From Wocania_A spongiicola (lineage in GTDB: Bacteria; Bacteroidota; Bacteroidia; Flavobacteriales; Flavobacteriaceae), in NCBI RefSeq assembly GCF_023502325.1, contig NZ_JAMFLZ010000003.1, positions 62,001-126,000 of the forward strand: a stretch of DNA of 64,000 nt. The letters are read 5' to 3'. Made by a program: the position numbers and the translations under genes. The notes under the pieces were generated by a model. It ran no database searches and was not told where the DNA came from. It saw only the letters and a program-made list of their open reading frames with translations. Shown here piece by piece: positions 55,270 through 64,000 of this stretch (positions are counted from its first letter, which is position 1; each line of letters begins with the position of its first letter).

Positions 55270-56292
55270 ATGGATTCACTAACTCAAATTGTATTAGGAG
55301 CTGCCTGCGGAGAAGCTGTTTTAGGAAAAAAAATAGGTAATAAAGCCCTATTGTTTGGTGCCATTGGTGGAACAATACCAGATTTAGATGTTTTTGTTGG
55401 TAGCTGGCTTTATGGCAATGAGATAGATGCGATGCTTTTTCATCGTGGGTTTATGCATTCCATTCTATTTTCTGTTTTGGCTGCTTTTGTTTTTGGGTGG
55501 CTAGTGTTTAAATTACACAATTCTGGAAGGCGAAAAGGCACAACTACTCAAAGAAATTGGATAAGTTTATTTTTCTGGGCACTTTTTACACATCCTATTT
55601 TAGATTGTTTTACACCTTATGGAACACAATTGTTTACACCTATTAGTAATTATAGAGTTGCCTTTAATAATATTGCTGTAGTAGACCCTATTTATACATT
55701 ACCCTTTTTAATTTGCATCATAGTTTTGATGTTTTTCAATAGAAAATCTAAAGGAAGACAATTATGGTTAAAGCTGGGTTTAGGAATAAGTTCAGTCTAT
55801 ATGTTTTTTACTTTTGGAAACAAATTCTATATGGATTCGGTTTTTAAAGAAACTTTAAAAGATAAAGGTGTAAACTATAAAAGATATTATGCACAACCCA
55901 CAATATTTAATAATGTTTTATGGTATGGTGTTGCAGAAACAGATACTACTTATCATGTAGGATATTATTCTTTGTTAGATAAAGAAAGTGTGTTTTCAGA
56001 TTTTAAAGCATTACCAAAAGTGCGCGCTTTGAATCCAGAAAAATACAAGCGTGTAAAAAGTTTGGCTTGGTTTAGTAATGATTATTATAGTATTTATAAA
56101 ATAGGGGATAATGACTATCAATATAACGATTTACGTTACCCTGTTACAGATAAAGAGAATTCAACGTCATCAGTTTTTAGGTTCCGCCTTTATGAAGAAA
56201 ATGGCGAAATAAACATGAAACCTTTTGAGCGTAATGAAGATAATATATCTAATGCTTTAAAAGCACTCTGGGAGCGTTTAAAAGGAAAATAA
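55270..56292 (+). CDS. YdjM/DUF457-family membrane-bound metal-dependent hydrolase
   Basis: The 340-residue protein begins MDSLTQIVLGAACGEAVLG and has GGTIPDLDVFVGS with Asp residues and FHRGFMHSILFSV with His residues, the metal-binding pattern of the YdjM/LexA-regulated family. Further His/Asp ligand candidates are in THPILDCFTPYGTQLF. Four membrane helices occupy about residues 30-50, 62-83, 98-115 and 140-160. A soluble C-terminal part follows (about 180-340). The biochemical substrate is not established for this family. It has its own promoter and terminator. Confidence 0.85.
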   Translation: MDSLTQIVLGAACGEAVLGKKIGNKALLFGAIGGTIPDLDVFVGSWLYGNEIDAMLFHRGFMHSILFSVLAAFVFGWLVFKLHNSGRRKGTTTQRNWISLFFWALFTHPILDCFTPYGTQLFTPISNYRVAFNNIAVVDPIYTLPFLICIIVLMFFNRKSKGRQLWLKLGLGISSVYMFFTFGNKFYMDSVFKETLKDKGVNYKRYYAQPTIFNNVLWYGVAETDTTYHVGYYSLLDKESVFSDFKALPKVRALNPEKYKRVKSLAWFSNDYYSIYKIGDNDYQYNDLRYPVTDKENSTSSVFRFRLYEENGEINMKPFERNEDNISNALKALWERLKGK

Positions 56293-56323
56293 AAACCTTT
56301 TAGTGATTAACTAAAAGGTTTTT
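56291..56323. terminator. Bidirectional terminator after the YdjM-like gene
   Basis: AAAAACCTTTTAGT (56291-56304) pairs perfectly with ACTAAAAGGTTTTT (56310-56323) around a 5-base loop; the convergent PLP gene also ends nearby (56345). Confidence 0.85.
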
Positions 56324-56344
56324 AATATTATTATTAATTAGAAA

Positions 56345-57571
56345 TTATGCAAGTTCTATTTCTGCTTTAGTGTCTAAAATGTTAAGCTCTTGCATACACT
56401 CACGCATCATTTGGTAAGTACGCTCTATATCTGCATCTAGTCCAATAGAAAAGCGAATTAAACCATCGCTTAGACCCATTTCTATTTGTTCTTCTTCAGG
56501 AATTTCTGAAGATGTAGAACTCCCTGGAGCAGAGAATAAGGTTTTATAAAACCCAAGGCTTACAGCTAGATACCCTAAGTTTTTGTTTTGCATTAGCTCC
56601 ATAAGTTCGTTAGCTTTTTCTAACGACCCTACATCAATAGTTAGCATACCACCAAAGCCATATTTTTCATTCATCATCGATTTAAATAACTCATGCGAAG
56701 GATGGGACTTAAGACCTGGGTATACTGTTTTTAAGCCATCTGACTCAAACCTTTTAGCTAAAAAGGAAGCATTAAAGCTATGTTGTTGCATACGAATATG
56801 TAGCGTTCTCAGATTTTTTAAAACTGAAGCAGCTCTTAAGCTATCCATAGTAGAGCCTAAAAGCATAGAAGCACCATCGTTTACATTACGTAAATCGTTT
56901 ATAAATTCTTGAGTACCACAAACTACGCCACCAACCGTATCACTAGATCCATTAATGAATTTAGTTAAACTATGGATTACTACATCTGCTCCTAATACTA
57001 CTGGAGATATTGATAGTGGTGAGAATGTATTATCGACTACTAATTTTAAATTATGCCTTCTAGCTATGTCTGCTAATCCTTTAATATCAGCGACTTCTAA
57101 AAGTGGATTGCTTACGGATTCACAATATAAAACTTTAGTGTTTTTAGTAATTGAAGCTTCTACAATATCTAGTTTTGTAATATCTACAAACGATGTTTCA
57201 ATATTAAAACGAGGTGTAAAATTTTTAAGAAAAGCATATGTTCCACCATAAATGGTTCTACTAGAAACTATATGGTCTCCAGCTCCACAAAGCTGTAATA
57301 AAACAGGGGTAATTGCACCCATTCCTGAGGCAGAAACATTTGCGGTTTCTGTGCCTTCCATGGCAGCTAATGCTTCTCCTAAGTATAGATTTGATGGAGA
57401 AGAATGTCGAGAATATAAATAGCATCCATCTGCATTTCCTTCAAACGTATCAAACATGGTTTTTGCTGATAAAAAAGTATAGGTTGAAGAATCTGAAATT
57501 GAAGGGTTAACACCTCCAAATTCACCAAAGTATTGTAAATCTTGAATTTTATTTGCGGGTTTAAAAGCCAT
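56345..57571 (-). CDS. Cys/Met-metabolism PLP-dependent enzyme (methionine gamma-lyase/cystathionine gamma-synthase type)
   Basis: The 408-residue protein has the family pattern: YSRHSSPSNLYLGEALAAME, SASGMGAITPVLLQLCGAGD, CESVSNPLLEV, VVDNTFSPLSISPVVLGADV and HSLTKFINGSSDTVGG with PLP-binding Lys204. These features fit methionine gamma-lyase, cystathionine gamma-synthase or O-acetylhomoserine sulfhydrylase; I cannot separate them by eye. It is divergent from an Lrp/AsnC regulator (160 bases apart), the usual arrangement for amino-acid catabolic lyases under Lrp control, which favours a catabolic role. Confidence 0.88.
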   Translation of the reverse strand: MAFKPANKIQDLQYFGEFGGVNPSISDSSTYTFLSAKTMFDTFEGNADGCYLYSRHSSPSNLYLGEALAAMEGTETANVSASGMGAITPVLLQLCGAGDHIVSSRTIYGGTYAFLKNFTPRFNIETSFVDITKLDIVEASITKNTKVLYCESVSNPLLEVADIKGLADIARRHNLKLVVDNTFSPLSISPVVLGADVVIHSLTKFINGSSDTVGGVVCGTQEFINDLRNVNDGASMLLGSTMDSLRAASVLKNLRTLHIRMQQHSFNASFLAKRFESDGLKTVYPGLKSHPSHELFKSMMNEKYGFGGMLTIDVGSLEKANELMELMQNKNLGYLAVSLGFYKTLFSAPGSSTSSEIPEEEQIEMGLSDGLIRFSIGLDADIERTYQMMRECMQELNILDTKAEIELA

Positions 57572-57685
57572 AATGGTTTATTTTGATTGTTTATACAAAA
57601 TTCAGAATACTTAGATTATAAAACAATATAAGTTTATAATTTTAGAAAATAAATCTATTTAAATGAGTTTTTATAGAATTAAAAA

Positions 57686-57714
57686 TTGTATTTCTTATAT
57701 ATTTAATATCTTTA
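57686..57714 (+). promoter_or_regulatory. Promoter of the Lrp/AsnC regulator gene
   Basis: TTG (57686-57688), 18 bases, then TATCTTTA (57707-57714), a one-mismatch -33/-7 pair ending 16 bases before the ATG at 57731. Confidence 0.5.
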
Positions 57715-57730
57715 TGAAAATTTTTCAATT

Positions 57731-58189
57731 ATGGTATTTGATGATATAGATAAAAGACTTCTATTTTATTTGCAAGAAGATAGTAAGCAAACCAATAAAG
57801 AACTATCAAACAAATTAAACTTATCGGTTACTGCAGTTTACGAACGCATAAAAAAGCTAGAAAAGAGTGGGGTAATAGAAAATTATGTAGTTTTAGTTAA
57901 TAAAGAAAAAGTTGAAAAATCATTTGTAGCGTTTTGTCATATCAAGCTAATACAACACAGCCAGGAATTTGTGGTTAAGTTTGAAAAGGAAGTTACTAAT
58001 TTAAACGAGGTTTTAGAATGTTTCCATATTAGTGGTGATTACGACTATTTATTAAAAGTATTGGTTAAGGATATGGCAGCCTTTAGAGAGTTTATGGTAA
58101 AAAAACTAACAACTATAAACCATATTGGGAGTACGCATAGTATGTTTGTTATTAATGAGGTAAAACATACCACAGCTATTAATATATAA
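57731..58189 (+). CDS. Lrp/AsnC-family transcriptional regulator
   Basis: The 152-residue protein has an N-terminal winged helix-turn-helix (DDIDKRLLFYLQEDSKQTNK, then LSVTAVYERIKKLEKSGVIE) and a C-terminal RAM/ligand-binding domain (about 65-145) with HISGDYDYLLKVLVKDM. Members sense amino acids and act as multimers. The divergent neighbour is a Cys/Met PLP enzyme, so regulation of that gene and itself is likely. Length and domain order are standard. Confidence 0.92.
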   Translation: MVFDDIDKRLLFYLQEDSKQTNKELSNKLNLSVTAVYERIKKLEKSGVIENYVVLVNKEKVEKSFVAFCHIKLIQHSQEFVVKFEKEVTNLNEVLECFHISGDYDYLLKVLVKDMAAFREFMVKKLTTINHIGSTHSMFVINEVKHTTAINI

Positions 58190-58242
58190 GCGATGCAGCT
58201 TAATTAACCAGTTTTGATTTATAACTACTAAAATTTTAATGT

Positions 58243-58869
58243 GTGAAATCTGTTTTATATAAAGCCACTGAGTTTTTTATCATTTTCATTTTAATACCGG
58301 TAAGCTTTGCTATAAGCTATTCGCCATGGGTAAAACTAGCTATAGGCGTTGTTGGCTTTGCTTATATAATTTATGTATTGTTAAAAGTTGAAAATGAAAA
58401 ATTTAAAATAGCTAAAAATTTAAATTGGAAGTTGTTTTTTAGGCAAGCACTAATTAAACTTTTAATTATAGCATGTTTAACTACCATATTTGTTTGGTTT
58501 ACAGCTAAAGAAGCGCTTTTTGGCGTACTATTAAATAAGCCTAAACTATGGCTTTTCATATTGTTTTTTTATAGCTTTTTTTCGGTATATCCACAAGAAT
58601 TAATTTACAGGACCTTTTACTTTAAACGCTATCACGATATTTTTAAAAACAAATACTTGTTTATTTTTATAAACGCTATTGTATTTTCTTTAGGGCATAT
58701 CTTTTTTAAAAACTCATTGGTTTTAGCACTAACTTTTTTAGGAGGGCTATTGTTTGCTTTTACTTTTTATAAAACAAAGTCTACGCTTATGGTATCTATA
58801 GAACATGCTATATATGGGTGTTGGCTATTTACGGTAGGCATGGGAAGCATGCTTGGTTTTCCTGCATAA
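58243..58869 (+). CDS. CPBP-family intramembrane metalloprotease
   Basis: The 208-residue protein starts at GTG and has about six hydrophobic segments. The catalytic-type motifs are PQELIYRTFYFKRY (the EExxxR motif appears as QExxYR), FSLGHIFFKN with His, and SIEHAIYGCW with His. CPBP proteases (CAAX proteases and bacteriocin-processing enzymes) cleave within the membrane; the role here is unknown. It is separated from the upstream regulator by 53 bases and may be co-transcribed. Confidence 0.8.
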   Translation: MKSVLYKATEFFIIFILIPVSFAISYSPWVKLAIGVVGFAYIIYVLLKVENEKFKIAKNLNWKLFFRQALIKLLIIACLTTIFVWFTAKEALFGVLLNKPKLWLFILFFYSFFSVYPQELIYRTFYFKRYHDIFKNKYLFIFINAIVFSLGHIFFKNSLVLALTFLGGLLFAFTFYKTKSTLMVSIEHAIYGCWLFTVGMGSMLGFPA

Positions 58870-58970
58870 AATATCGATGAATTTATATTTTAATATATAT
58901 AATCTTACGAGAATTAAAAGTTTTTACTATTTTAGACCTGCTATTATTAACCATAAAACCGAATTAAAAC

Positions 58971-59489
58971 ATGAAAAAGCTTAGTTTCATTATTTTAGGA
59001 TTTCTTTTAGGAGCTTTAGCTACCTATTTTTTTTGCCCAAGGCAAGTAGATAACATTGAAGATGTTAAAATTATTAAGCCAAAAGGCGCTATTGAACCAG
59101 GAAATGCAAAAGTATTAAATGACAATTGGACAAAATTTAGAGAAGCAGCAGTAGATTCTGCGGCTAAAAAACAAGGAAGAAATAAAGACGATCGTTCTAC
59201 TTGGTGGTCTTTAGATGATATTGAAAATTACATAGCTTACTCAAAGCATGTGACTGATAGTTTAAAATATGACATGACGGGTATTCGTGTATATTTAGGT
59301 GTTTATGGCAATAATGCTGGAAGAACTAAAAAGAATTTAACAACCATGTTTTTAGTGCCAACTGTTAAGAAAGGTAAAGCAAACGCTAGTATGAATCCGT
59401 TTAACTTTAGTTTTCAAAATAATGGAGATTGTCCTGAATGCCCTCCTTTAAATGATGGACAAGGAGGAGGCTCAGGTTATCCTAAATAG
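58971..59489 (+). CDS. Membrane-anchored hypothetical protein
   Basis: I do not recognise this 172-residue protein. The N-terminus carries one hydrophobic helix (about residues 5-21, IILGFLLGALATYFFC) that is either an anchor or a signal peptide; a Cys follows at 22. The soluble part contains TWWSLDDIENYIAYSKH and RVYLGVYGNNAGRTKKNLTT and ends in a Cys/Pro/Gly-rich tail (DCPECPPLNDGQGGGSGYP). It is followed after 3 bases by a multi-pass membrane protein gene and then a histidine kinase gene, so it may be an envelope component of that signalling module. Confidence 0.6.
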   Translation: MKKLSFIILGFLLGALATYFFCPRQVDNIEDVKIIKPKGAIEPGNAKVLNDNWTKFREAAVDSAAKKQGRNKDDRSTWWSLDDIENYIAYSKHVTDSLKYDMTGIRVYLGVYGNNAGRTKKNLTTMFLVPTVKKGKANASMNPFNFSFQNNGDCPECPPLNDGQGGGSGYPK

Positions 59490-59492
59490 TTT

Positions 59493-60203
59493 GTGGAAGA
59501 ATTTCTATTAAATAACTATGGAATAATAACACACTGTGTTGAGGCTATGGCTGCTTTAACAGGTGTGTTTTTATTTAAATTATACAGAAATTCTGAAGTC
59601 AAATATTTTATTTACTTTTTAGTCTATCTAACGATTTGTGATTTTATTGGAGGCTATAAAGACTATGTGGGTGATGGAAGGTTTCTAAGCTTTTTACAGA
59701 ACACTGTTTTTGCAACAAACCATTGGTGGTCAACATCTTATTGGAAAGTTGGAGCTATACTTTTTTTTACATTTTATTACTCAAAAATATTAAAAACAGT
59801 TCAGTTTAAAAATATAATTAAGATAAGCGGATATGTTTTTTTCTTTTTTTCTGTAATTTATATTGCTTTTAATTGGGATAAGTTTTTTAACACATTTTTC
59901 CCAATCATAAGTATTCTAGGCGCTATTATAGTATTTTTATGCTCGGTGTTTTATTTTATTGAAGTCTTACAAAGTGATAAAATATTAACCTTTTATAAAT
60001 CTATAAATTTCTATATAAGTTTTGCAATATTTATTTGGTGGTTAATTATTACGCCTTTAGTATTTTATGATTTATACCATTCAAATGATGATTGGAATTT
60101 TATTTTCTTAAAATGGCAAATCTATCTATTTGCAAATATTTTTATGTACTCAACTTTTACATTTGCCTTAATTTATTGTAAACCAGATTCTAAAAATGAA
60201 TAA
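59493..60203 (+). CDS. Multi-pass membrane protein paired with a histidine kinase
   Basis: The 236-residue protein begins at GTG, 3 bases after the previous stop. It has about seven hydrophobic segments (about 14-30, 38-56, 85-101, 112-128, 137-158, 170-192, 208-226) connected by short loops with aromatic residues (NHWWSTSYWK, DLYHSNDDWNF). I recognise no named family. Its end overlaps the histidine kinase start by 8 bases, a strong sign of translational coupling, so a sensory or regulatory partner role for the kinase is plausible. Confidence 0.65.
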   Translation: MEEFLLNNYGIITHCVEAMAALTGVFLFKLYRNSEVKYFIYFLVYLTICDFIGGYKDYVGDGRFLSFLQNTVFATNHWWSTSYWKVGAILFFTFYYSKILKTVQFKNIIKISGYVFFFFSVIYIAFNWDKFFNTFFPIISILGAIIVFLCSVFYFIEVLQSDKILTFYKSINFYISFAIFIWWLIITPLVFYDLYHSNDDWNFIFLKWQIYLFANIFMYSTFTFALIYCKPDSKNE

Positions 60204-61014
60204 CTATTTAAATATATTTTTGGCTCAAACTAAGCCTGTTTCTACAGCTTCTGAACGCTATTTGCTAATATATATGATTATGGTATTAATCATTATTACG
60301 GCTTTAGTTGTTGTGTTTTTTGTGGTCTTTCAAAGGCGAAAAAATAAGTTGCTTATGGATAAGATTAAGCAACAACAAGCTTTTGAAGAAGAAATTGCAT
60401 TGGCTCAAACTGAAAGCCAAGAACAAACATTAAAAAATATTGGTTGGGAATTACACGATAATGTAGGGCAGTTATTGGCTTTTGCGAGTATGCAATTAAG
60501 TATTTTAAAAACTCAGGTTGCAGATGATGTAAAAGATAAATTTAAAGATACCTCTGATGCACTTAAAGAGAGTTTAAAAGAAGTACGCTCGCTTTCAAAA
60601 ACATTAAATAATGAAGTTGTGCTTAACATAGGTTTCGAAAAATCTATTAGTAATGAATTGAATCGTTTAAAGAAGATGAAATTTACGAGTGCCGAACAAG
60701 TTATTAAAGGCGAGACAGTAGATTTTAAAAACAGAAAACATGAAATCATTATTTTTAGAATATTACAAGAGTTTTTATCAAACTCGGTTAAATATTCTGA
60801 TGCTAAAAACCTAAAAGTTGTTCTTGATTATCAACCCAAAGCATTAATAATTACTGCAACTGATGACGGAAAAGGATTTGATATGACTACAGTAGAAAAA
60901 GGATCAGGATTAATAAATATGCAGAGTAGAGCAGCTTTAATTAATGCCACATTGAATTTGGTTTCAAAACCAAACGAAGGTGTTAAGCTTACATTGAATT
61001 ATCCCATTTCTTGA
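60196..61014 (+). CDS. Sensor histidine kinase of the HisKA_3 (NarX/LiaS) type
   Basis: The 272-residue protein has one membrane helix (about 22-45), a coiled-coil-like linker with KIKQQQAFEEEIALAQTES, the dimerisation/phospho-acceptor region WELHDNVGQLLAF with His87, and a HATPase_c domain with ILQEFLSNSVKYSDA (N-box), DDGKGFD (G1) and GSGLINMQSRAALI (G2). There is no periplasmic sensor domain. No response regulator is adjacent (the next gene is on the other strand), so its partner is elsewhere. The upstream membrane protein may supply sensing. Confidence 0.9.
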   Translation: MNNYLNIFLAQTKPVSTASERYLLIYMIMVLIIITALVVVFFVVFQRRKNKLLMDKIKQQQAFEEEIALAQTESQEQTLKNIGWELHDNVGQLLAFASMQLSILKTQVADDVKDKFKDTSDALKESLKEVRSLSKTLNNEVVLNIGFEKSISNELNRLKKMKFTSAEQVIKGETVDFKNRKHEIIIFRILQEFLSNSVKYSDAKNLKVVLDYQPKALIITATDDGKGFDMTTVEKGSGLINMQSRAALINATLNLVSKPNEGVKLTLNYPIS

Positions 61015-62394
61015 TTAAGAAAACCACTTAAACATTTTTTTAATAAGCTTGAGCTTTCCTTTATAGGGTGCATATCTAATAGGAGGATCAGTCCAATTTC
61101 CGCGTTTTATAATGGATTTATTATGAGAAAAGGCATCAAAACCTAGTTTTCCATGGTAAGCACCCATACCACTTGCTCCAACACCTCCAAAAGGAAGTTT
61201 GTGGTTGCCAAATTGAATTAAAGGGTCGTTAATTGCACCGCCACCAAAACTATATTTATTTAGTATTTGTTTAATAAACGATTTCGTGTTGGAAAAAACA
61301 TAAAGTGCTAATGGCTTTTCAAAATTCCAAATAATGGTTTCTATATCTTTTTCGGTATTATAGGACAGTATGGGTAAAATAGGACCAAATATTTCATCCT
61401 GCATCATGTCACTAGTTAAATCTGGCTCATCAACTAGAGTAGGAGCACAGTATCTAGAATTTTCATTAATTGTACCACCAAAAATAACATTAACTCCTTT
61501 TAGCATATTGGCTAAACGCAATGTGTTTTTTTCGTTAATTATTCTTGGTAAGTCTACTGATTTCTCTGGGTTTTCCCCATATCTTTTTGTTATTTCAGCT
61601 TTTAGAGCTTCAATTAATTTTTGCTTGATATTAGATTTTACAATAAGATAATCAGGAGCAATACAGGTTTGACCTGCGTTTAAAAATTTCCCCCAAGTTA
61701 ATCGTCTTGCCACAAGCGAAACATCAACAGAATCATCAATAATACAAGGTGATTTTCCTCCTAATTCCAAAGTAACAGGAGTTAAGTGCTTTGCGGCAGC
61801 TTTAGCTATTATTTTTCCAACAGGAACACTTCCTGTAAAAAAGATATAATCCCACTTTTGATCTAATAATTCAGTAGCAACATCAACACCTCCTTGCACA
61901 CTAGCTACATAAGATTTAGGAAATACCTTTTCTATAATATTAGTAATTAATTGTGATGTATTACTAGTAAGTTCACTAGGTTTTAAAACTACTGTATTTC
62001 CAGCAGCAATGGCCATTATAACAGGTTCTATTGCCAAGAGAAAGGGGTAATTCCAAGGTGCTATAACCAATACATTTCCAAAAGGTTCTTTATAAATATA
62101 GCTTTTAGAAGGAAAGGTTAGCATTGACGACTTAATTCGCTTAGGTTTTGTCCAGCGTTTTAAGTTTTTTAGAACTAAATTAATTTCAGAAATTACTAAC
62201 CCGAATTCACTTATAAAAGTTTCAAATTCAGATTTATTAAAATCTGCTTTTAAAGCATTATAAACGGCTTGTTCATTTGCTTCGATTTCAGATTTTAATT
62301 GCTTAAGAAGGTTAATTCTATAAGCGACATCTTTTGTCTTTTGAGATTTAAAGAATGCTCTTTGTTCAGATAGTAATTCGGGAATTGTATTCAA
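61015..62394 (-). CDS. Aldehyde dehydrogenase family protein
   Basis: The 459-residue protein follows the class 3 aldehyde dehydrogenase pattern: APWNYPFLLAIEPVIMAIAA, GNTVVLKPSELTSNTS, FTGSVPVGKIIAKAAAKHL, VTLELGGKSPC (catalytic-type Glu) and GQTCIAPDYL with nucleophile Cys244. It should oxidise fatty or aromatic aldehydes with NAD(P)+. The C-terminus is slightly basic and hydrophobic (LKLIKKMFKWFS), perhaps for membrane association as in class 3 enzymes. Its stop directly abuts that of the convergent histidine kinase. It is 24 bases after the pseudouridine synthase gene in the same direction. Confidence 0.9.
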   Translation of the reverse strand: MNTIPELLSEQRAFFKSQKTKDVAYRINLLKQLKSEIEANEQAVYNALKADFNKSEFETFISEFGLVISEINLVLKNLKRWTKPKRIKSSMLTFPSKSYIYKEPFGNVLVIAPWNYPFLLAIEPVIMAIAAGNTVVLKPSELTSNTSQLITNIIEKVFPKSYVASVQGGVDVATELLDQKWDYIFFTGSVPVGKIIAKAAAKHLTPVTLELGGKSPCIIDDSVDVSLVARRLTWGKFLNAGQTCIAPDYLIVKSNIKQKLIEALKAEITKRYGENPEKSVDLPRIINEKNTLRLANMLKGVNVIFGGTINENSRYCAPTLVDEPDLTSDMMQDEIFGPILPILSYNTEKDIETIIWNFEKPLALYVFSNTKSFIKQILNKYSFGGGAINDPLIQFGNHKLPFGGVGASGMGAYHGKLGFDAFSHNKSIIKRGNWTDPPIRYAPYKGKLKLIKKMFKWFS

Positions 62395-62418
62395 TTTTTT
62401 TTATATAAATATAACATT

Positions 62419-63117
62419 TTATAGGCAAGCATTCCAAATAGCATCATTTGGTAAAGGCGCAACAATATGGATTGGTTTTTTTGATACGGGATGGATAAAC
62501 TCAATTGCTCTAGCATGTAAATGAATACCAGCATCTTTATTGCTTCTATCAAATCCGTATTTTAAATCTCCTTTAATAGGACTTCCAATAGTTGATAATT
62601 GACTTCGTATTTGATGATGCCTTCCCGTTTCCAATTGAATTTCTAATAAAAAGTAATTATCAAGCTTCTTTATTGTTTTATAATGAAGAATGGCTTTTTT
62701 ACTATCATTTACTTCTTTAGAATACGCAAAAGACTTATTGTTTTTTGGATTCTTTTTTAACCAATTAATAAGTGTGTCTTCTTTTTTTTGAGGCTTATTC
62801 TTAACAACAGCCCAATAGGTTTTACTAATATCTTTTGAAACAAATAATTTATTAAGTCTTGGTAAAACCTTGCTTGTTTTGGCAAAAATAACTAAGCCCG
62901 AAGTGGGGCGATCTAATCGGTGTACTGTACCCAAATATACATTTCCAGGCTTATTATATTTGATTTTTATATAAGCCTTAACCACATCGTTTAATGGCTT
63001 ATCTCCAGTTTTATCACCTTGAACAATATCTCCAACACGTTTATTTACAACAATAATATGATTGTCTTCGTAAAGAACTTGTAAGTTAGATTTGTTAGAA
63101 AGGATTTTTTTAGTCAC
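62419..63117 (-). CDS. RluA-family RNA pseudouridine synthase
   Basis: The 232-residue protein has the RluA motif GTVHRLDRPTSGLVIFAKT with catalytic Asp69, and later ETGRHHQIRSQLSTIGSPIKGD and PVSKKPIHIVAPLP, all family signatures. There is no S4 domain and the protein is short, as in the RluA/RluC short forms. It modifies uridine in rRNA or tRNA; the exact site cannot be named. Together with panB (21 bases upstream) and the aldehyde dehydrogenase it is in one direction, but this is probably not a functional group. Confidence 0.92.
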   Translation of the reverse strand: MTKKILSNKSNLQVLYEDNHIIVVNKRVGDIVQGDKTGDKPLNDVVKAYIKIKYNKPGNVYLGTVHRLDRPTSGLVIFAKTSKVLPRLNKLFVSKDISKTYWAVVKNKPQKKEDTLINWLKKNPKNNKSFAYSKEVNDSKKAILHYKTIKKLDNYFLLEIQLETGRHHQIRSQLSTIGSPIKGDLKYGFDRSNKDAGIHLHARAIEFIHPVSKKPIHIVAPLPNDAIWNACL

Positions 63118-63138
63118 TAATATTTTTGCTTACCACAA

Positions 63139-63957
63139 TTAATATTGTTCATTTTCATTTGGAAAATCAACCGATTTCACATCATCAACATATTGGGAAA
63201 TAGCAGTAGTCATGTCTTCATATAGGCTCATATATCTACGTAAAAAACGTGGATTAAACTCATGAGTCATGCCTAGCATATCGTGTAGCACTAAAACTTG
63301 GCCATCAACACCATTTCCAGCACCAATGCCAATAATTGGGATACTTACACTTTCGGCCACTTGTTTAGCAAGCTTAGCTGGAATTTTTTCTAGCACAATT
63401 GCAAAACACCCAATTTTTTCTAGCATTTTAGCATCTTCAATTAAATCGGCAGCTTCTTTTTCTTCTTTAGCACGAACAGTATAAGTTCCAAATTTATATA
63501 TAGATTGTGGTGTTAACCCCAAATGCCCCATTACTGGAATACCAGCATTCAGAATACGTTTTATAGATTCTTTTATTTCTTTACCACCTTCTAATTTAAC
63601 AGAATGAGCACCACATTCCTTCATAATTCTAATGGCAGAGCGAAGCGCTTCTTTTGGGTCACTTTGGTAGCTTCCAAATGGTAAATCTACAACCACTAAA
63701 CACCTATCTATAGCTCTAATTACAGAAGATGCGTGATATATCATCTGATCTAAAGTAATAGGCAGTGTGGTTTCATGTCCTGCCATAACATTACTTGCAG
63801 AATCCCCAACAAGAATAACATCAATTCCAGCACCATCAACAATTTTTGCCATGGTATAATCGTAAGCAGTAAGCATTGATATTTTTTCTCCATTGGCTTT
63901 CATATCAACCAATGTTTTTACAGTAATGCGTTTGTATTCTTTTTTTGCTGTAGACAT
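63139..63957 (-). CDS. panB: 3-methyl-2-oxobutanoate hydroxymethyltransferase PanB
   Basis: The 272-residue protein has the PanB motifs MLTAYDYTMAKIVDGAGID, ILVGDSASNVMAGHETTLPI (metal-binding Asp52), VVVDLPFGSYQSD, SVKLEGGKE and PVMGHLGLTPQSIYKFG. It transfers a hydroxymethyl group from methylenetetrahydrofolate to 2-oxoisovalerate, the first step of pantothenate synthesis in the cytoplasm. The length agrees with the family. No panC or panD is nearby in the window. Confidence 0.95.
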   Translation of the reverse strand: MSTAKKEYKRITVKTLVDMKANGEKISMLTAYDYTMAKIVDGAGIDVILVGDSASNVMAGHETTLPITLDQMIYHASSVIRAIDRCLVVVDLPFGSYQSDPKEALRSAIRIMKECGAHSVKLEGGKEIKESIKRILNAGIPVMGHLGLTPQSIYKFGTYTVRAKEEKEAADLIEDAKMLEKIGCFAIVLEKIPAKLAKQVAESVSIPIIGIGAGNGVDGQVLVLHDMLGMTHEFNPRFLRRYMSLYEDMTTAISQYVDDVKSVDFPNENEQY

Positions 63958-64000
63958 TTTAAAGTTCTTTATTTTGATAGTTTGTAAAAATAGTGAAATA

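Overview
The window looks like a piece of a chromosome from a marine-type Flavobacteriaceae bacterium (phylum Bacteroidota). The base composition is low in GC. Promoters follow the Bacteroidota pattern (TAnnTTTG at -7, sometimes TTG at -33). There is a type IX secretion sorting tail, a Bacteroidota-style Rhs pair, and KatG, LptF/G, FtsK, LolA and DUF3857 proteins of flavobacterial type. The genus cannot be fixed from the sequence alone.

Region 1 (1-9.64 kb, + strand) is an Rhs locus. A first large Rhs-associated protein runs in from outside the window. It is followed after 2 bases by a secreted Rhs core protein whose last ~235 residues look like a papain-fold (Cys-His-Asp) toxin, then by a small lipoprotein that is the natural immunity candidate. 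REP-like hairpins with a run of nine C and a clear terminator close the locus.

Region 2 (10.0-18.9 kb, + strand) is a tightly packed, partly overlapping operon. It encodes two lipoproteins, three paralogous tail-fibre-like proteins sharing one C-terminal module, a GspC/PilP-like protein, three proteins with pseudopilin-like N-termini, and a GspF-like membrane protein. It reads as a type II secretion/type IV pilus-like machine together with likely cargo. No ATPase, secretin or prepilin peptidase is in the window.

Region 3 (19.0-36.8 kb) is a genomic island inserted at the 3' end of tRNA-Ser(UGA). A 19-base copy of the tRNA 3' end lies at the far boundary, paired GGGTAAC-type repeats occur near both ends, and a truncated tyrosine integrase sits beside the tRNA. 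Cargo: an M43 zincin lipoprotein; a two-gene + strand operon (three-TM membrane protein and a 1012-residue protein, both unrecognised); a three-gene - strand operon (amidohydrolase with membrane segments, HNH-like domain fused to an AAA/ABC ATPase, separate HNH nuclease); and a large T9SS-sorted PKD protein. The HNH/ATPase pair resembles Septu (PtuA/PtuB), but the membrane amidohydrolase and the fused, apparently disabled HNH domain are not part of Septu as I know it. This is the best candidate for an undescribed system.

Region 4 (37-64 kb) is core genome: nitroreductase, DegT-type aminotransferase, a DUF3857/transglutaminase protein, RibB with a degenerate RibA domain, an LptF/G-like permease with a duplicated membrane tail, LolA, FtsK, DgkA, a peroxide-defence group (Tpx, KatG, 2-Cys peroxiredoxin), NhaC, a YdjM-like protein, a Cys/Met PLP enzyme divergent from an Lrp/AsnC regulator, a CPBP protease, a histidine kinase beside a multi-pass membrane protein, an aldehyde dehydrogenase, an RluA-type pseudouridine synthase and PanB.
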